From contig JANBVL010000008.1 in NCBI GenBank assembly GCA_024238995.1, forward strand, positions 1 to 32,323: DNA of 32,323 bases, in the 5' to 3' direction. The notes below the pieces were generated by a model. The model saw only the letters and a list, made by a program, of their open reading frames with translations. It had not been told where the DNA came from and searched no databases. Origin of the DNA: Patescibacteria group bacterium. GTDB lineage: Bacteria > Patescibacteriota > Minisyncoccia > Minisyncoccales > JANBVM01. Positions 1 through 7,504 of the stretch are shown here, one piece after another (the first letter of the stretch is position 1; the number at the start of each line of letters is the position of its first letter). Position numbers and translations under genes: made by a program.

Positions 1-171
1 ATATTGCTTCCAGCCTTTTTTAAGGCGCCAATAAAATGGAGTTTAGCAAAAGTTTCTGGCCAACAACTTTCTCTTGGTCATGCTCTAAAGCTGCCAGGTC
101 ATTACTATAACTGGGAAGAAATTGCTCCAGAAATAATATTGTTTTTGGAAAACAATCTGGTGCTGTTCTAA
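1..171 (+). CDS. 3' end of an unrecognised protein gene (partial)
   Basis: An open frame runs in from the left edge and stops at TAA 169-171, giving the last 56 residues of a protein that starts outside the window. The tail is rich in hydrophobic and aromatic residues and includes the stretches GHALKLPGHYYNWEE and IILFLENNLVLF. I do not recognise the family. The following mevalonate kinase ATG lies only three bases after the stop, so the two genes are probably co-transcribed, which hints at a role near isoprenoid metabolism. That is context only. The frame is clear; the function is unknown. Confidence 0.6.
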   Translation: MLLPAFFKAPIKWSLAKVSGQQLSLGHALKLPGHYYNWEEIAPEIILFLENNLVLF

Positions 172-174
172 TAT

Positions 175-1194
175 ATGAATATGATAACTGTATCTAGTCC
201 AGGTAAAATTATTTTGTTTGGGGAGCACGCTGTTGTATATGATAAACTTGGCATTGCTTGCAGTATTGACAAAAGATGTAAGATAAAAGCTTTTCCTTGT
301 CCGGGAAAAGCTGTTTTTATTAAGTCAAGAAATTTAAATTTAACTAAATCCTTGGAGGAAAAAGAGCTGCTTGCTTTATATGAAAATATCAACAGCCTCA
401 TAAAAGAAAAAAGCTTTGATAAAATAAAGGAAATCTATAAAAACAATGAGCTTATTCCAAGCTTTTTTGTTCTTGCCAACATTTTTAAAAAACACGGTTT
501 TAAACCACTAGATATTGAAATTGATTCTGAAGTGCCTAAAAACTTGGGTTCAAGCTCAGCTGTTTTTTCAGCCATTAGCTTGGGAGCGTTAAAGTGCTTA
601 ACAGAGAATTTCTCTAAAAAAGATGTTTCTGATTTTGCTTATTGTGGCGACGTTATAGCCCATGGCGGCACTCCTTCTGGCATTGACAACAATGCTGTTG
701 CTTTTGGTGGTTACGTAAAATATAGAAAATCAGAAGGCATCAATCCTTTGGCAATTGATTTTAAGATTCCTTTATTGATTGTAGACAGTGGCGAAAAATC
801 AAAAACATCAAGAACGGTTTCTTATGTAAGAGAACAAGCAGAGGAAAATCCTGAATTTGTTGGTTCTGTTTTAGATTCTCTGGACAACATTTCTAAAAAA
901 GCTTTAAAGGTTCTGGACTTGCAGGATTTAAATGCTTTCGGTGGGTTAATGACAGAATATTATGAAGAATTAAAGAAACTAAACATTTCAACTCCAAAGC
1001 TGGATAAAATAGTTGAGATTGCCTTAAAGCACAATGCTTTGGGAGTTAAGCCAACCGGAGCCTGGGGCGGAGGTTGCTGTTTAGCCTTAATGAGAAACCA
1101 AGAAGACATATTTAAGTTAAAAGAGATTTTTGCACAAAATGGCTTCAAGTCTTTTCAGGCAAAAATTGGAGTAAAAGGAGTTAAAACTATATGA
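175..1194 (+). CDS. mvk: Mevalonate kinase (GHMP family)
   Basis: Cytosolic enzyme expected to phosphorylate mevalonate to 5-phosphomevalonate with ATP. All three GHMP motifs are visible in 339 residues: N-terminal SPGKIILFGEHAVVYD (8-23), the phosphate-binding loop PKNLGSSSA (121-129), and C-terminal KPTGAWGGGC (292-301). The segment HGGTPSGIDNN (163-173) carries the catalytic Asp171 in the form typical of mevalonate kinases, which is why I assign this gene rather than the other GHMP gene to the first step. One oddity is Trp297 where the third motif normally has glycine. An alternative ATG lies two codons in, at 181; neither start has a clear Shine-Dalgarno sequence. The stop overlaps the mvaD start as ATGA, indicating translational coupling. 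Substrate specificity is inferred from motifs only. Confidence 0.85.
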   Translation: MNMITVSSPGKIILFGEHAVVYDKLGIACSIDKRCKIKAFPCPGKAVFIKSRNLNLTKSLEEKELLALYENINSLIKEKSFDKIKEIYKNNELIPSFFVLANIFKKHGFKPLDIEIDSEVPKNLGSSSAVFSAISLGALKCLTENFSKKDVSDFAYCGDVIAHGGTPSGIDNNAVAFGGYVKYRKSEGINPLAIDFKIPLLIVDSGEKSKTSRTVSYVREQAEENPEFVGSVLDSLDNISKKALKVLDLQDLNAFGGLMTEYYEELKKLNISTPKLDKIVEIALKHNALGVKPTGAWGGGCCLALMRNQEDIFKLKEIFAQNGFKSFQAKIGVKGVKTI

Positions 1195-2180
1195 AAGCAA
1201 CTGCAATTGCTAATGTCAACATTGCTCTAGTTAAATATTGGGGAAAACGAGACAAAAAACTGTTTTTGCCAAACAACAGTTCTATGTCTTTAACTTTAGA
1301 CAGTCTTAACACAACTACTACAGTTGAATTCGGCAACTATGAAAATGACACTTTCATTTTAGACGGAAAAGAAATTCAGGGAAAAGAACTGGAAAAAGTG
1401 ACAAGACATGTGGAATTAATTAGAAAAGTGTCTGGAATTCAAAAAAAAGCAAAGATTGTCAGCAAAAATAACTTTCCTACGGCAGCAGGACTGGCTAGCT
1501 CAGCGTCAGGCTTTGCTGCACTGACTTTGGCTGCAACAAAAGCAGCTGGATTGGATTTGAATCCAAAAGAATTATCAATCATTTCCCGTCAGGGTAGTGG
1601 TTCGTCAACAAGAAGTTGTGTGGGTGGATTTGTTGAGTGGTTAAAAGGGAATAAAGATGATGGAACTGATAGTTATGCAAAACAGGTTGCTTCACCGGAG
1701 TATTGGTCAGAGTTCCGGATGATTATAACAATTGTTTCAACAGAAGTTAAAAAAGTATCCAGTCGTGCAGGCATGGCTCAAACAGTTGAAACTTCACTAA
1801 TGTATCCTGTTTGGCTTGATACGGTTGAAAAGGATTTAGAAAGTATGAGAAAAGGGATTCTGAATAAAGATTTTACGCTTGTTGGAACTACTGCTGAATC
1901 TAGTTGTTTAAAAATGCATGCAACAATGACTACAACTCAACCTTCAATAATTTACTGGATGCCAGCAACCTTAGAGATAATTCATGCAGTTAAGTCTTGG
2001 AGAGAAAATGGGTTTGAAACCTATTTTACAATTGACGCAGGGCCGCAGGTTAAAATTATTGCTTTGGAAAATCAGGTTTCAGAGATTAAAAAGAAACTAC
2101 AGGACCTTAGTGGCGTAAAGGACGTTATTGTCTGCAAGCCTGGTCAGGGCTCAGAATTAATTGAAAACCATTTATTTTAA
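1191..2180 (+). CDS. mvaD: Diphosphomevalonate decarboxylase
   Basis: Catalyses ATP-dependent decarboxylation of 5-diphosphomevalonate to isopentenyl diphosphate, the last step of the classical mevalonate route. The 329-residue protein has the family's usual length and motifs: ANVNIALVKYWGKRD at 7-21, the ATP loop PTAAGLASSASGFAAL at 96-111, SRQGSGSSTRS at 132-142 with the conserved Arg141, KMHATMTTTQPS at 241-252, and TIDAGPQVK at 280-288 with the catalytic Asp282. It overlaps the upstream kinase by four bases, and its TAA is immediately followed by the ATG of the next GHMP kinase, so the three genes behave as one translational unit. The presence of this enzyme argues for the phosphomevalonate kinase branch rather than the archaeal isopentenyl-phosphate branch, so a phosphomevalonate kinase should also be encoded; the next gene is the candidate. 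Confidence 0.95.
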   Translation: MKATAIANVNIALVKYWGKRDKKLFLPNNSSMSLTLDSLNTTTTVEFGNYENDTFILDGKEIQGKELEKVTRHVELIRKVSGIQKKAKIVSKNNFPTAAGLASSASGFAALTLAATKAAGLDLNPKELSIISRQGSGSSTRSCVGGFVEWLKGNKDDGTDSYAKQVASPEYWSEFRMIITIVSTEVKKVSSRAGMAQTVETSLMYPVWLDTVEKDLESMRKGILNKDFTLVGTTAESSCLKMHATMTTTQPSIIYWMPATLEIIHAVKSWRENGFETYFTIDAGPQVKIIALENQVSEIKKKLQDLSGVKDVIVCKPGQGSELIENHLF

Positions 2181-3137
2181 ATGATTAAAGCTTCTGCTCC
2201 TGGAAAATTAATATTATTTGGTGAACACGCTGTTGTTTATGATAGGCCATGTATTGTGGCTTCTGTTGAGCATAGAATTAGTGTTTCTTTGAAAAAAAGA
2301 AATGACAATAACATTTTCTTAACTGCGCCTGATTTAAATTTTAAAAATCAGGACATTTCCTCTTTGGAAAAATCTCACTTTAAAAAATCGAGTTTTATTC
2401 TAGCTGCTATAAGGAACTTTTTTAAAAAATATGATGTAAAATTTGGTTTAGATATTAAAACTCAAAGCGAATTTTCAGATAAGATCGGCTTAGGAAGTTC
2501 TTCTGCTGTTGTTGTTTCAGCTATTAAGGGTTTGTCAGAGTTATTTAAGATAAAGATGAATGAAAAAGATATTTTTGATCTTTCCTATCAAACAGTTTTA
2601 GATGTTCAGGGTTTGGGTTCTGGTTTTGACGTGGCAGCTGCAGTTTATGGAGGGATATTATTCTTTGTTACAGGTGGAAAGATTATAAAACCAATCGAAA
2701 TTACAGACATGCCATTGGTTGTTGGTTATACTGGCGTTAAGGCAGATACGCCTACCTTGGTTAAAATGGTAGGTGAAAAATTATTAAAAGAACCTGAAAG
2801 GATCAATGGGATTTTTAATGAGATTGAAAATATAGTTAATTTGGCAAAGGTTGAAATAGAAAATAAAGATTGGAAGAAAGTAGGACATCTTATGAATTTA
2901 AATCAGGATTTATTAAGAAAGCTTGGGGTAAGTTCTAAAAAACTTGAAAGTTTAATAAAAGTAGCGCTTGATTCTGGAGCTTATGGCGCTAAATTGTCAG
3001 GAGCTGGTGGAGGAGATTGCATGATTGTCCTATCTGATAGAGAGAATTTGAATAGTATAAAAAAAGCGATAGAAAAAGCTGGAGGAGTTATTATTGAGAC
3101 AAAGATTCCAGCTGAGGGGGTTAGGACGCTATCTTGA
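2181..3137 (+). CDS. GHMP kinase, probable phosphomevalonate kinase (or second mevalonate kinase)
   Basis: A second GHMP kinase of 318 residues placed directly after mvaD. Visible motifs are APGKLILFGEHAVVYDRP (6-23), KIGLGSSSAV (101-110) and KLSGAGGGDC (271-280). The middle segment reads GLGSGFDVAAAVYGG (144-158), which resembles the phosphomevalonate kinase pattern (GSGFDVA) rather than the PSGIDN pattern of mevalonate kinases. By contrast, GEHAVVYD and VGYTGVKADTPTLVK (181-195) resemble archaeal-type mevalonate kinases. Since the pathway to IPP through mvaD needs both kinases and the first gene of this cluster looks like a mevalonate kinase, I infer the phosphomevalonate step here, but database annotation may well call both genes mevalonate kinase. 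The TGA stop doubles as part of the -35 box of the next promoter. Confidence 0.75.
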   Translation: MIKASAPGKLILFGEHAVVYDRPCIVASVEHRISVSLKKRNDNNIFLTAPDLNFKNQDISSLEKSHFKKSSFILAAIRNFFKKYDVKFGLDIKTQSEFSDKIGLGSSSAVVVSAIKGLSELFKIKMNEKDIFDLSYQTVLDVQGLGSGFDVAAAVYGGILFFVTGGKIIKPIEITDMPLVVGYTGVKADTPTLVKMVGEKLLKEPERINGIFNEIENIVNLAKVEIENKDWKKVGHLMNLNQDLLRKLGVSSKKLESLIKVALDSGAYGAKLSGAGGGDCMIVLSDRENLNSIKKAIEKAGGVIIETKIPAEGVRTLS

Positions 3138-3162
3138 CGGGTTGATTTAGTAGAAATAAAAT
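3134..3162 (+). promoter_or_regulatory. Promoter of the small secreted-protein gene
   Basis: TTGACG (3134-3139), a 17-base spacer and TAAAAT (3157-3162) match the sigma-70 consensus well. The -35 box overlaps the stop codon of the upstream GHMP kinase. The predicted transcript would have a leader of about 50 nt before ATG 3219. That leader contains a small hairpin (GGTCA-AGAA-TGACC, 3179-3192) and no Shine-Dalgarno sequence. Confidence 0.6.
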
Positions 3163-3218
3163 GAATAAACTATCTAAAGGTCAAGAATGACCGAATAATA
3201 AACAATTAGATAAGAAAT

Positions 3219-3464
3219 ATGAAAAAATTATCTTTTTTATTATTAATTTCAATGATGTTAGTATTGGCAATACCGGTATTTGTAGGTGCTGATGTTCTTT
3301 GCGAAGAGCCAGATCAGACCTATGCGCCGCTAGAGCACGCTGAGGAGGGCAAATATGCTTTAACAAGCGGTCTCTTTGTTAATGGTGAAGAAGTTATCAA
3401 TGGCTCTACAGATAAGGTATGTGTTTGGCCAGCAGGCAGTGTGAATAGCGTTAAGGTAAACTAA
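3219..3464 (+). CDS. Small secreted protein of unknown function
   Basis: An 81-residue protein with a clear Sec signal peptide: MKK, a hydrophobic core over residues 5-22 and a likely signal-peptidase site after VGA (22-24). The mature part is about 57 residues with two cysteines (28 and 68) that could form a disulfide, is acidic near its start, and shows no domain I recognise. It has its own promoter and is followed by a strong terminator, so it is a single-gene transcription unit between the mevalonate cluster and the secreted protease. Its leader resembles that of the protease gene, suggesting shared expression. The gene is credible from the signal peptide and the flanking signals; the function is unknown. 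Confidence 0.75.
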   Translation: MKKLSFLLLISMMLVLAIPVFVGADVLCEEPDQTYAPLEHAEEGKYALTSGLFVNGEEVINGSTDKVCVWPAGSVNSVKVN

Positions 3465-3486
3465 ACTTCTGAATTGTACGTTTTCT

Positions 3487-3511
3487 AAAAGCCGTCCTAA
3501 AGACGGCTTTT
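3487..3511 (+). terminator. Rho-independent terminator after the small secreted-protein gene
   Basis: Perfect 10-bp stem AAAAGCCGTC / GACGGCTTTT with the five-base loop CTAAA. The stem ends in four T and is followed by AGTTTG, so the U-tract is short. It lies 22 bases past the stop of the 81-residue gene and just before the next promoter. Confidence 0.85.
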
Positions 3512-3522
3512 AGTTTGAAAGT

Positions 3523-3550
3523 TTGACAAAACTGTTCAATGAAATAAAAT
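3523..3550 (+). promoter_or_regulatory. Promoter of the subtilisin-like protease gene
   Basis: A perfect -35 box TTGACA (3523-3528), a 16-base spacer and TAAAAT (3545-3550), sitting 12 bases after the preceding terminator. Predicted leader of about 57 nt to ATG 3614, A+T-rich and without a Shine-Dalgarno sequence. The segments GAAATAAAAT, ATAAACTA and AAAGGTC..AAGAAT also occur, in the same order, upstream of the small secreted-protein gene. Confidence 0.7.
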
Positions 3551-3613
3551 AGAATTATAAAATAAACTAATTTCAAAGGTCGAAGAATTTAAAAGTTAAT
3601 TAAATGTAAAAAT

Positions 3614-5707
3614 ATGAAAAGAACAAAAATAGGAATTGCGATATTAAGTTCAATAACACTATTTAGTTTGATTTTTGGAGGATTTGTTTCTGCTAAGCCT
3701 CTTCTTAACGAAATAGATTCTAACAATAGTAAAGCTGAATATGTTCCAGATGAGATTATTGTTAGATTCAAGGGAGATACGGAATCCTTTAGAGTAATTA
3801 AGGTTTCCAAAGGCATGGTTGGAGAGGAAGTAAGAGGATATCTAGAGAGAGAAGATGTTGAGTATGCTGAGCCAAACTTTATTGCCCATACCCAGATGAC
3901 CCCTAATGATTCTTATTATGGCTATCAGTGGCATATGGATAATTCTGAATATGGTGGGATTAACATGGAAGCGGCTTGGGATATTTCTAGTGGTTTAGGA
4001 GTGACCGTGGCTGTTATTGATACTGGAATAGCTTATGAGGATTATAACAGATACAAGCAAGCCCCGGATTTAGCCCAAACTTGTTTTGTTACTGGTTATG
4101 ATTTTGTCAATGATGATACTCATCCTAACGATGATGAAGGGCACGGAACTCATGTGGCAGGAACAGTTGCTCAAAGCACCAACAATGACTTGGGAGTAGC
4201 CGGAGTAGCTTTTAGTACTTGCTTGATGCCTGTTAAAGTCCTTGATCGAAATGGTTCTGGGACTTATGCTGATGTTGCTGCTGGCATTTATTATGCTACT
4301 GATAATGGAGCTCAGGTAATTAACCTTAGTTTGGGTGGTAGCGCTGACTCAACTACCTTAAAAGATGCTGTTGCTTATGCTTACAATCATGGGGTAACAG
4401 TAGTAGCAGCAGCTGGTAATGATAATTCTAGCACTATTAGTTATCCAGCCGCCTACGATGACTATGTTATTGCTGTAGGAGCAACTCGCTATGATGAAAC
4501 AAGGGCGTATTATTCTAACTATGGCTTGAGCTTAGATATTGTTGCTCCGGGTGGAGATGTAAATGTTGATCAAAACAATGATGGCTATGGCGATGGAATT
4601 TTACAACAGACTTTTGGCAGAAAAGTTGATGACTTTGGTTATTATTTCTACCAAGGAACTTCAATGGCTTCTCCTCATATAGCTGGGGTAGCCGCTTTAG
4701 TCATTGCCAATGGAGTTACTGGTCCAGATAATGTTAGAGCTGCTATTGAAGCTACGGCTGAGGATTTAGGAACTACTGGTTGGGATGAGATTTTTGGTTG
4801 GGGATTAGTTGATGCTGCAGCTGCTCTTGCTTGGACAGCTGGTCCAGTTGATAATCTTCCCACAGTTTCAATTACCAATCCTTTGGATGGCTCAACAGTT
4901 GTAAGAGTAATAACGATTTCGGCCGATGCTACAGATGATGTAGGTGTTACCCAAGTTGACTTTTATGTTGACGGTGGCTTGATTGGTTCTGATATTGAAA
5001 GTCCTTATGAGATTTCCTGGGATTCTACTACTGTTTCTGACGGCAGTCATACCGTTTCTGCCACAGCCATTGATACTGCTTCTCAGACAGCCAGTGATTC
5101 AATTAGTGTCTTGGTTGACAATGTTAACGATTCACCAATAGCTAATGCAGGGCCTGATCAATCAGCTTACATAGATGACACGGTTTACTTTGATGGTTCT
5201 GGCTCAACTGATGACGGGGAAATTGTCTCTTACGATTGGAACTTTGGCGATGGAGCTACTGCTAGCGGAATCACGGTAGAGCATATTTATGCTGCTGAAG
5301 GGGAATATATTGTTACCTTGACCGTAACTGACGATGGCGGGCTTACTTCAAATGATACAGCGATTGTAACTGTAACCACAGTACCAGCCGAATCCACAGA
5401 AGTGATCGTTGATTCTATTACTTATATCACCGAGGGCGGAAGGAATGGCGACAAGCACTTGGATACTACTCTTGCACTGGTTGACGATTTCGGTAATTTG
5501 GTAAGCAACGCGTCGGTTTCGATTATTTTGGACAACACGACAACAGGAAGTTCCTGGCCTGAGACTGGAACAACTGGTGATGATGGAATAGTGACATTCT
5601 CATTGAAAAACGCTCCTTCGGGATGCTATGTGACAACTGTGACTGATGTAATCTTCGGAGATCTTACGTGGGATGGAATAACTCCAGGGAATGAATTATG
5701 TAAATAG
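3614..5707 (+). CDS. Secreted subtilisin-like serine protease (S8) with Ig-like, PKD and C-terminal beta domains
   Basis: A 697-residue exported protease. Order of parts: signal peptide (1-27, ending FVSA); fervidolysin-like propeptide (about 43-92, starting YVPDEIIVRFKG); S8 catalytic domain (about 100-408) with Asp136 in AVIDTG, His177 in EGHGTHVAG, oxyanion Asn269 in AAAGND and Ser350 in GTSMASPHIAG; a bacterial Ig-like domain (about 413-503); a PKD domain (about 506-589, with YDWNFGDG at 540-547); and a final beta-rich domain (about 594-697) with GTTGDDGIVTFSL, similar to Ig-like domains that follow subtilases elsewhere. All catalytic residues are present, so it should be active outside the cell, perhaps on host or environmental protein. 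It has its own promoter and terminator. There is no C-terminal membrane anchor, so it is released or held non-covalently. Its G+C content looks somewhat higher than that of the neighbouring cytosolic genes. Confidence 0.93.
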   Translation: MKRTKIGIAILSSITLFSLIFGGFVSAKPLLNEIDSNNSKAEYVPDEIIVRFKGDTESFRVIKVSKGMVGEEVRGYLEREDVEYAEPNFIAHTQMTPNDSYYGYQWHMDNSEYGGINMEAAWDISSGLGVTVAVIDTGIAYEDYNRYKQAPDLAQTCFVTGYDFVNDDTHPNDDEGHGTHVAGTVAQSTNNDLGVAGVAFSTCLMPVKVLDRNGSGTYADVAAGIYYATDNGAQVINLSLGGSADSTTLKDAVAYAYNHGVTVVAAAGNDNSSTISYPAAYDDYVIAVGATRYDETRAYYSNYGLSLDIVAPGGDVNVDQNNDGYGDGILQQTFGRKVDDFGYYFYQGTSMASPHIAGVAALVIANGVTGPDNVRAAIEATAEDLGTTGWDEIFGWGLVDAAAALAWTAGPVDNLPTVSITNPLDGSTVVRVITISADATDDVGVTQVDFYVDGGLIGSDIESPYEISWDSTTVSDGSHTVSATAIDTASQTASDSISVLVDNVNDSPIANAGPDQSAYIDDTVYFDGSGSTDDGEIVSYDWNFGDGATASGITVEHIYAAEGEYIVTLTVTDDGGLTSNDTAIVTVTTVPAESTEVIVDSITYITEGGRNGDKHLDTTLALVDDFGNLVSNASVSIILDNTTTGSSWPETGTTGDDGIVTFSLKNAPSGCYVTTVTDVIFGDLTWDGITPGNELCK

Positions 5708-5768
5708 TCTTTTTATTTCAGAGCTGAACAGAAGCGGAGTCAAATACCTTTGATTGTATGAACAAAGT

Positions 5769-5800
5769 CCCTCTTAGTAGAGGGGTTTTGTTTTGTTTTT
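5769..5800 (+). terminator. Rho-independent terminator after the protease gene
   Basis: Stem CCCTCT (5769-5774) / AGAGGG (5779-5784) with loop TAGT, followed by a T-rich tail (GTTTTGTTTTGTTTTT). It lies about 60 bases after the protease stop. Confidence 0.75.
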
Positions 5801-5815
5801 TATTGCTGATATAAT
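5788..5815 (+). promoter_or_regulatory. Possible promoter of the flippase-like gene
   Basis: A perfect TATAAT (5810-5815) lies eight bases before ATG 5824. A weak -35 TTGTTT (5788-5793, 16-base spacer) falls inside the terminator's T-rich tail. The spacing predicts a transcript with almost no leader. Confidence 0.4.
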
Positions 5816-5823
5816 TTATAATA

Positions 5824-6852
5824 ATGAAAAAAATATTTCTTTTTTTAATTTCTCTTTTTATTGGAATTGGTATTTTCTTATGGATTGGTAAAATTGTTGG
5901 CTGGAGCGAAATAGGGTCTGCTTTCCTTCTTTTCACCGGTACTCACGGCATAATCATTTTTACTTTAACGTTTATTGTAATACTTATTGGCAATAGAAAG
6001 TGGCAAGAGATTTTAAGAGCGCAAGATGTTAAAATTTCTTTTTTCGAACTTTTAAAAGCATTTTTAGCAGGTTTTAGCGTAATGTTTTTAGCGCCTGTTC
6101 TTGTTTGGGCTGGAGAGATTTTAAGGGGTTATGTCATAAGAAGAAAAAATAAGGTTTCCTGGTCAAAAATAATGGCATCAGTGTTTATTGACAGGGTGCT
6201 GGAGTGGACAATTAATTTAATAGTAATTGTTTTAGGAAGCTTTTATTTTCTATATAAAATTGGTTTGCCTTCAAAAAATCTATTAATGATTTTTGGCGGC
6301 GTGTTTTTAATATTTTTTTCAGCAATTGCATATTTCTATTTCAAGATTTCAAAAAAAGAAAGCATTGTTAAGTTCCTTTTTAAAATTACTGGCTTTAAAA
6401 AACATAGTAAAAACAATCTTTTTTTTGAAGCTGAAAAAGAGATTTTTGATTTTTTCAAATGGCAAAATAAATTTATGCAAAAAAGCTTTTTATTGTCATT
6501 CCTGCGGGCAGGAGTAATGTGCTTGAGAGCCTGGGTTTTAGTTCTTTTTTTAGGGAAAAATATTGAAGTTCTGTCAGCGTTTTCTCTTTTAGGTTTTACA
6601 TATCTTGCAGCAATGATTCCGATTCCTACAGCCTTAGGTTCTCATGAAGCAATCCAAACTTTTGCTTTTAAATCTTTAGGATTAACTCTATCGTCCGCAA
6701 CTGCCTTTACAATGATAATCAGGGGAGCAGAGTTATTGGTGGCTTTACTTGGAATTATGATGGTACTTAGAGTTGGAATAGGTTTTTTTAAAAATATATT
6801 TTTTAAAGAAGTTGAAGAAGCAGGGGAGTTTATTACTGAAAATGATGTATAA
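5824..6852 (+). CDS. Flippase-like integral membrane protein (lysylphosphatidylglycerol synthase transmembrane / UPF0104 family)
   Basis: A 342-residue polytopic membrane protein with roughly eight hydrophobic segments. It matches the family that includes the membrane part of MprF and the YbhN/AglD proteins: an early IGNRKWQEILRA cytoplasmic turn (about 56-67), the segment LAPVLVWAGEILRGY (about 90-104), VFIDRVLEW, and the late MIPIPTALGSHEAIQTFAF followed by IIRGAELLVALLG. Members are linked to translocation or transfer of lipid-linked groups in the membrane; the substrate cannot be read from sequence. The cytoplasmic aminoacyl-transferase domain of true MprF is absent. It starts a run of collinear genes (MFS, polX, nudix) with short gaps, but functional linkage among them is not obvious. 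Confidence 0.8.
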   Translation: MKKIFLFLISLFIGIGIFLWIGKIVGWSEIGSAFLLFTGTHGIIIFTLTFIVILIGNRKWQEILRAQDVKISFFELLKAFLAGFSVMFLAPVLVWAGEILRGYVIRRKNKVSWSKIMASVFIDRVLEWTINLIVIVLGSFYFLYKIGLPSKNLLMIFGGVFLIFFSAIAYFYFKISKKESIVKFLFKITGFKKHSKNNLFFEAEKEIFDFFKWQNKFMQKSFLLSFLRAGVMCLRAWVLVLFLGKNIEVLSAFSLLGFTYLAAMIPIPTALGSHEAIQTFAFKSLGLTLSSATAFTMIIRGAELLVALLGIMMVLRVGIGFFKNIFFKEVEEAGEFITENDV

Positions 6853-6860
6853 TTAACTAT

Positions 6861-7499
6861 ATGTCAACACCTATAAATAAGATTATCAAGACTTTAATAG
6901 TTAGTGATCTTGTAATGGCTGCTGGTTGGGGTTTTGTTGGACCTGTTTTTGCTATATTTATTATGCAAAACATTGCAGTTGATAGTATTGCTCATGCTGC
7001 TCAGGTCGCTGGCTTTGCGTCATTGACTTATTGGATGTTGAAATCAATTCTGCAGATTCCAATTGGGAGGTACTTAGATAAAAACCATGGTGAGCAAGAT
7101 GATTTCTGGTTTATGTTTTTTGGAACATTTTTAAGCGGTTTTGTCCCTTTCATATTCATGATTTCTTCAGAACCTTTACATATTTATATTGCTCAGTGTG
7201 TTCAGGCTGTTGCAATGGCAATGGTAATACCTTCTTGGTCAGCTGTGTTTACAAGACATATTGATAAAGGAGAAGAAGCATATGAATGGGGATTAAGGAG
7301 TACAAGCTTAGGCTTTGGTTCAGGAATTGCTGGAGCTACGGGTGGAATTTTGGTTGCAGTGTTTGGTTTTAAAATCGTTTTTATTCTAGTGAGCGCATTC
7401 ACTTTTATCTCAGCCCTGCTTTTGTTAATCATTAAAAGTGATGTTGCTCCGCATAATAAGGTTCTTCCAATAGTTCCTCGTTCTAGATTACCATTTTAA
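6861..7499 (+). CDS. Half-size major facilitator superfamily protein
   Basis: A 212-residue membrane protein with about six hydrophobic segments, equal to one half of a typical 12-helix MFS transporter. The loop GRYLDKNHGEQDD (about 69-81) sits where MFS proteins have the G-x-L-x-D-R/K loop between helices 2 and 3, and the segment GLRSTSLGFGSGIAGATGG resembles the helix-5 region. The reading frame ends cleanly with a short hydrophilic tail (SRLPF), and polX starts five bases later, so it does not look like a freshly broken gene. It may work as a homodimer or may be an old truncation. A TATAAT (6848-6853) overlaps the upstream stop and lies seven bases before the ATG. Transport substrate unknown. 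Confidence 0.75.
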   Translation: MSTPINKIIKTLIVSDLVMAAGWGFVGPVFAIFIMQNIAVDSIAHAAQVAGFASLTYWMLKSILQIPIGRYLDKNHGEQDDFWFMFFGTFLSGFVPFIFMISSEPLHIYIAQCVQAVAMAMVIPSWSAVFTRHIDKGEEAYEWGLRSTSLGFGSGIAGATGGILVAVFGFKIVFILVSAFTFISALLLLIIKSDVAPHNKVLPIVPRSRLPF

Positions 7500-7504
7500 G
7501 AGTC

